NCBI GenBank assembly: GCA_035714365.1
Contig: DASTMB010000056.1
Span: 1-61,791 of the forward strand
DNA length: 61,791 bases
Reading direction: 5' to 3'
DNA from: Mycobacteriales bacterium
GTDB taxonomy: Bacteria > Actinomycetota > Actinomycetes > BP-191
The notes under the pieces were generated by a model. The model had not been told where the DNA came from, did not search any database, and was given only the letters and a program-made list of their open reading frames with translations. A program made the translations under genes and the position numbers. Positions 59,180 through 61,791 of the stretch are shown piece by piece; the stretch's first letter is position 1, and every line of letters starts with the position of its first letter.

Positions 59180-60589
59180 TCAGCCCTGACCGGAACGCCG
59201 CCGCGGCGCGGTGGCCTTCGTCGCCGAGGTCTTCTTCGCGGCGGTCTTCTTCCGGGGTGCCGCCGGCCGCGGCGCCTCCGGGTCGGCGAAGCCGGGCAGG
59301 TAGCGTTCCGCGATCGCGCGGAAGTCGCCGTGGCTGCCGAGCTGGCAGAGCACGCCGGTGGTGCCGGTGGAGACGCGGTGCACGAGCAGGTAGTCCGGCG
59401 GCAGGTTGAACTGCCGGCCGGTCCGGTACTCCGCGCTGCGCGGGTCGCCGAGCCGCGCGCCCTGGGTGCGCAGCCACTCGCGGCTGAACGTGAAGTCGTG
59501 TGTCGCGATCGACTCCAGCAGCGGCCCGAAGTACTCCAGCACCGCCTCCGCCGACACCTCGTGCCCCTCGCGGATGAACCCCTCCTCGCGGAACAGCGCC
59601 TCGACGCGTTCGGCGTGGCCGTCGAGCGTGTAGCGGGCGATCTGCCCGAGCGCACGCGGGAGCCCGCCCGGCAGCCGCGCGACCGCGCCGAAGTCGATGA
59701 CGCCCAGCCGGCCGTCCGGCGTCAGCCGGAAGTTGCCCGGGTGCGGGTCGGCGTGCAGCAGCCCGACCCGCGACGGTGACTCGTACAGGAACCGCGCCAG
59801 CAGCAGCCCGGCGCGGTCGCGCTGCGCGCGGGTGCCGTCGTTGATGATCACCGACAACGGCGTCCCCTCGACCCACTCCGTCACCAGCACCGTGCCGCTG
59901 CGCGCGACGACGTGGGCGATCGCGAAGTCGGGGTCGCCGTCGTACGCCGTCGCGAACGCCTCCTGCGCCGCCGCCTCCAGCGCGTAGTCGAGCTCCTCCG
60001 CGACGCGCACCTTCAGCTCGGCGATGAGCGGCTTGATGTCGAGCCCCGGGCTCAGCACCTGGAACAGCCGCGCGACGCGCCCGAGCTGCGTCAGGTCCGC
60101 GAGCAGCGCCTTGCCGGCGCCCGGGTACTGGACCTTGACGGCGACCGGCCGCCCGTCGTGCCAGACCGCGCGGTGCACCTGCCCGATGCTCGCCGCGGCC
60201 GCCGGCTTGTCGTCGAACTCGGCGAACGCCTTCCGCCACTCCGGGTCCAGCTCCTCCGCGAGCACGCGGTGGACCTGCGCGACCGGCAGCGGCGGCGCCG
60301 AGTCCTGGAGCTTCGTCAACGCCGCGCGGTACGGCTTGGCCAGCTCCTCCGGCAACGCCGCCTCGAAGACGCTCAGCGCCTGGCCGAGCTTCATCGCGCC
60401 GCCCTTGAGCTCGCCGAGCACGCGGAAGATCTGCTCCGCGGTGCGCTGCTGGAGCTCGCTCGCGACCAGCTCCGCCGGGCGCCCGCCGATCCGCTTGCCG
60501 AGGCCGAGCGTGGCGCGGCCGGCGACCCCGAGGGGCAGGGAGGCGAGCTTCGCGGTACGCGTCACCGCCCGCCGCGGGATGTCGGCCAC
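59180..60589 (-). CDS. ABC1/UbiB family atypical kinase
   Basis: A 469-aa protein with the UbiB fold: [12 protein letters not shown] (the KxGQ signature near the N-terminus), [11 protein letters not shown] (Ala-rich loop), VKVQYPG (Lys), [13 protein letters not shown] and VIDFGAV. It is likely a peripheral membrane ATPase linked to lipid or quinone metabolism, as for UbiB/COQ8. The last 25 residues are a Lys/Ala/Arg tail ([12 protein letters not shown]). GTG 60589 is six nt after GATGAT. It matches the Rv3197 position next to whiB7. Confidence 0.9.
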   Translation of the reverse strand: MADIPRRAVTRTAKLASLPLGVAGRATLGLGKRIGGRPAELVASELQQRTAEQIFRVLGELKGGAMKLGQALSVFEAALPEELAKPYRAALTKLQDSAPPLPVAQVHRVLAEELDPEWRKAFAEFDDKPAAAASIGQVHRAVWHDGRPVAVKVQYPGAGKALLADLTQLGRVARLFQVLSPGLDIKPLIAELKVRVAEELDYALEAAAQEAFATAYDGDPDFAIAHVVARSGTVLVTEWVEGTPLSVIINDGTRAQRDRAGLLLARFLYESPSRVGLLHADPHPGNFRLTPDGRLGVIDFGAVARLPGGLPRALGQIARYTLDGHAERVEALFREEGFIREGHEVSAEAVLEYFGPLLESIATHDFTFSREWLRTQGARLGDPRSAEYRTGRQFNLPPDYLLVHRVSTGTTGVLCQLGSHGDFRAIAERYLPGFADPEAPRPAAPRKKTAAKKTSATKATAPRRRSGQG

Positions 60590-60697
60590 GTGTGCATCAT
60601 CGCCCGCCCGCGTGCCGAGCACACGTCGGAACGCGCGGTACTCCTGTGCCGGGACGCCGGCGCGGCGGCGCGCGCGGCGGACCCGAGCGCCGCCCGC

Positions 60698-61791
60698 TCA
60701 CGCCGCGCCCTCGTCGCGGTCGGCCGCGACCGCTGCCGGGGCGGGGTGCGGACCGGGCTCGGCGCCGCCGCCCGCGTCGCCCGGGTCGCCCGGGTGACGC
60801 TCGTCCGCACGACCCGGAGGCGGCGCGCCCGTGTCGTCGGGGGCGCGCTCGGACCCGCGGCTGCCGCCCGGAGACGGCGTGCCCCGGCCGCTCGCGTTGG
60901 CGTCGCCGGTGCCGCCCGGAGGCGGCGTGCCGGCGCCGGCGCCCGCCGTGCCGTCCGTGCCGTCCGCGCCCGCCGTGCCGGGCCCGCCCGCCTGGCCGCG
61001 TGCCCTCGCCGTGACGTCCGCGCTCACCGGGCCGTCGCTGGGCGCCGGGGCCGCGTCGGCGCCGGCCGCGGCCTCCGCCTGCTCGCGCGCGCGTTCCTCC
61101 TCCCGGTGCGCGAACGCCCCGCACCGGCACTCCGCGTGCGGCGTCCACGAACGCCGCCGCACCGCCCACTCCGGCAGCCGCAGCTCCAGCGTCGCGTCGA
61201 CGCAACGGGTGAGCCCCGGCCCGATGAGGTGGGCGAGCACCTGGCCGGCGGTCAGTGCCGCGACGCCCGCCGCGAGCGTCACGTCGCACGCCGCGTCGGC
61301 GCCGCGCCCGTCGGTCGCGAGCTGCGCGGCGACCATCGGCCACGACGGGTCCCGCTCCGCGCGGTGCAGGTCGTGGCAGCGCGGGCAGGACGACCGGCCG
61401 GGCAGCACGAGCGGCCCGACGATGCCGTACGTCTCCCGCACGCCGGTGAGCAGGTACGGCACCGCCACCTCCGCCAGCAGGTCGACCAGCGCGGACGGCG
61501 GCGTCAGCCAGTAGTCGGACGCGACGACGGCGAGGTCGGCGGTGTGGCAGTCGGCGGCGTCGGGCGGGCGGACCGCGCCGTCGACCGACGCGGCGCCGGC
61601 ACGCTGCGCCGCGGCCATGGCGGCGACCGCGCGCGGCTGCCCCTCGTCGCGCGGCGCCAGCCCGCCGGGCACGGCGTCGGCGGCCGTCGCGACCCGGTCG
61701 TCGCGGATGGTGACGTGGCCGATGCCGGCCGCGCCGAGCAGCGCCGCCACCAGCGACCCGACCCGCCCGGCGCCGACGACGAGGACGGTGG
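60698..61791 (-). CDS. ThiF-family adenylyltransferase-like protein (5' end outside window)
   Basis: The frame runs from the right edge to TGA at 60698-60700. It enters with VLVVGAGRVGSLVAALLG, the GxGxxG of ThiF/MoeB/E1-like proteins, and has the Cys motif SSCPRCHDLH plus CRCGAF for zinc. The last 120 residues are Gly/Pro/Ala/Asp-rich and look disordered. The catalytic N-terminal strand is cut by the window edge. Mycobacteria have a ThiF-like gene (Rv3196) in this position. Activity unknown. Confidence 0.75.
   Translation of the reverse strand, partial: TVLVVGAGRVGSLVAALLGAAGIGHVTIRDDRVATAADAVPGGLAPRDEGQPRAVAAMAAAQRAGAASVDGAVRPPDAADCHTADLAVVASDYWLTPPSALVDLLAEVAVPYLLTGVRETYGIVGPLVLPGRSSCPRCHDLHRAERDPSWPMVAAQLATDGRGADAACDVTLAAGVAALTAGQVLAHLIGPGLTRCVDATLELRLPEWAVRRRSWTPHAECRCGAFAHREEERAREQAEAAAGADAAPAPSDGPVSADVTARARGQAGGPGTAGADGTDGTAGAGAGTPPPGGTGDANASGRGTPSPGGSRGSERAPDDTGAPPPGRADERHPGDPGDAGGGAEPGPHPAPAAVAADRDEGAA

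Overview
The window is very G+C-rich, gene-dense DNA with almost no gap above 250 bases. Short overlapping start/stop codons are frequent, GTG and TTG starts are common, and many genes carry a TAnnnT -10 box only 6-8 nt before the start codon (leaderless transcripts). Two WhiB regulators, an F420-type LLM oxidoreductase, AdnAB, a mycoredoxin and DUF3499/DUF5719/DUF3152/DUF6158 proteins make it a chromosome segment of an actinomycete (Actinomycetota). Two sigma-28-like promoter candidates hint at a motile lineage, but no flagellar gene is present. No rRNA, tRNA, CRISPR array, transposase or phage structural gene was seen.

Layout. (1) 1-10770: end of a Lys/Ala-rich protein, then the conserved block whiB2, GT2 glycosyltransferase, DUF5719, zincin-like protein, DUF3499, small zinc ribbon, manB, Trm112-like, sugar-phosphate isomerase and CDF transporter. 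(2) 10771-18535: mixed genes, with a MerR regulator divergent from a short-form adenosylhomocysteinase, then HAD, Rieske-FAD oxidoreductase and macro-domain genes. (3) 18532-20484: an AvcD-type anti-phage dCTP deaminase, visibly less G+C-rich than its neighbours, coupled to an uncharacterised 64-aa ORF. This is the best candidate for an undescribed system. (4) 20485-28547: S15-type hydrolase and the NHEJ set, with LigD split into polymerase and phosphoesterase-ligase genes plus Ku. (5) 28571-35740: S51 peptidase-like, CAP-domain, alpha/beta hydrolase and DUF3152 proteins, an acidic repeat protein, CsbD and MoeZ. (6) 35844-47402: large secreted protein, alkyltransferase-like protein, subtilisin-like protease, AdnA and AdnB. 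(7) 47476-55296: accessory enzymes (CapA-like, HAD, EEP, APH-like, M20, GGCT, proline iminopeptidase, GAF-ANTAR). (8) 55376-61791: mycoredoxin, UvrD2, the whiB7 leader and gene, an ABC1 kinase and a partial ThiF-family gene.

Gene order follows, from memory, two M. tuberculosis blocks in the same relative order: whiB2-Rv3259-Rv3258c-manB-sahH and moeZ-ATL-adnAB-uvrD2-mrx1-whiB7-ABC1. Lineage-specific genes fill the space between, and no mtrAB operon lies beside ahcY.

Functional themes are mannose/GDP-sugar supply for glycans (manB, isomerase, GT2), double-strand-break repair (AdnAB, Ku, LigD, UvrD2, ATL), redox and drug-stress control (mycoredoxin, WhiB7) and a nucleotide-depleting defence gene. 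Three sites share the architecture CTGTC(A/C)CAC-N8-GA(C/G)ACT, resembling the mycobacterial PafBC/RecA-NDp DNA-damage promoter. They lie at uvrD2, at a large secreted protein, and inside the avcD 3' end facing the 64-aa ORF. Other structure not explained by genes includes a three-copy family of nested inverted repeats, a two-copy 51-bp intergenic repeat, and a 12-bp-phased triple half-site between merR and ahcY.
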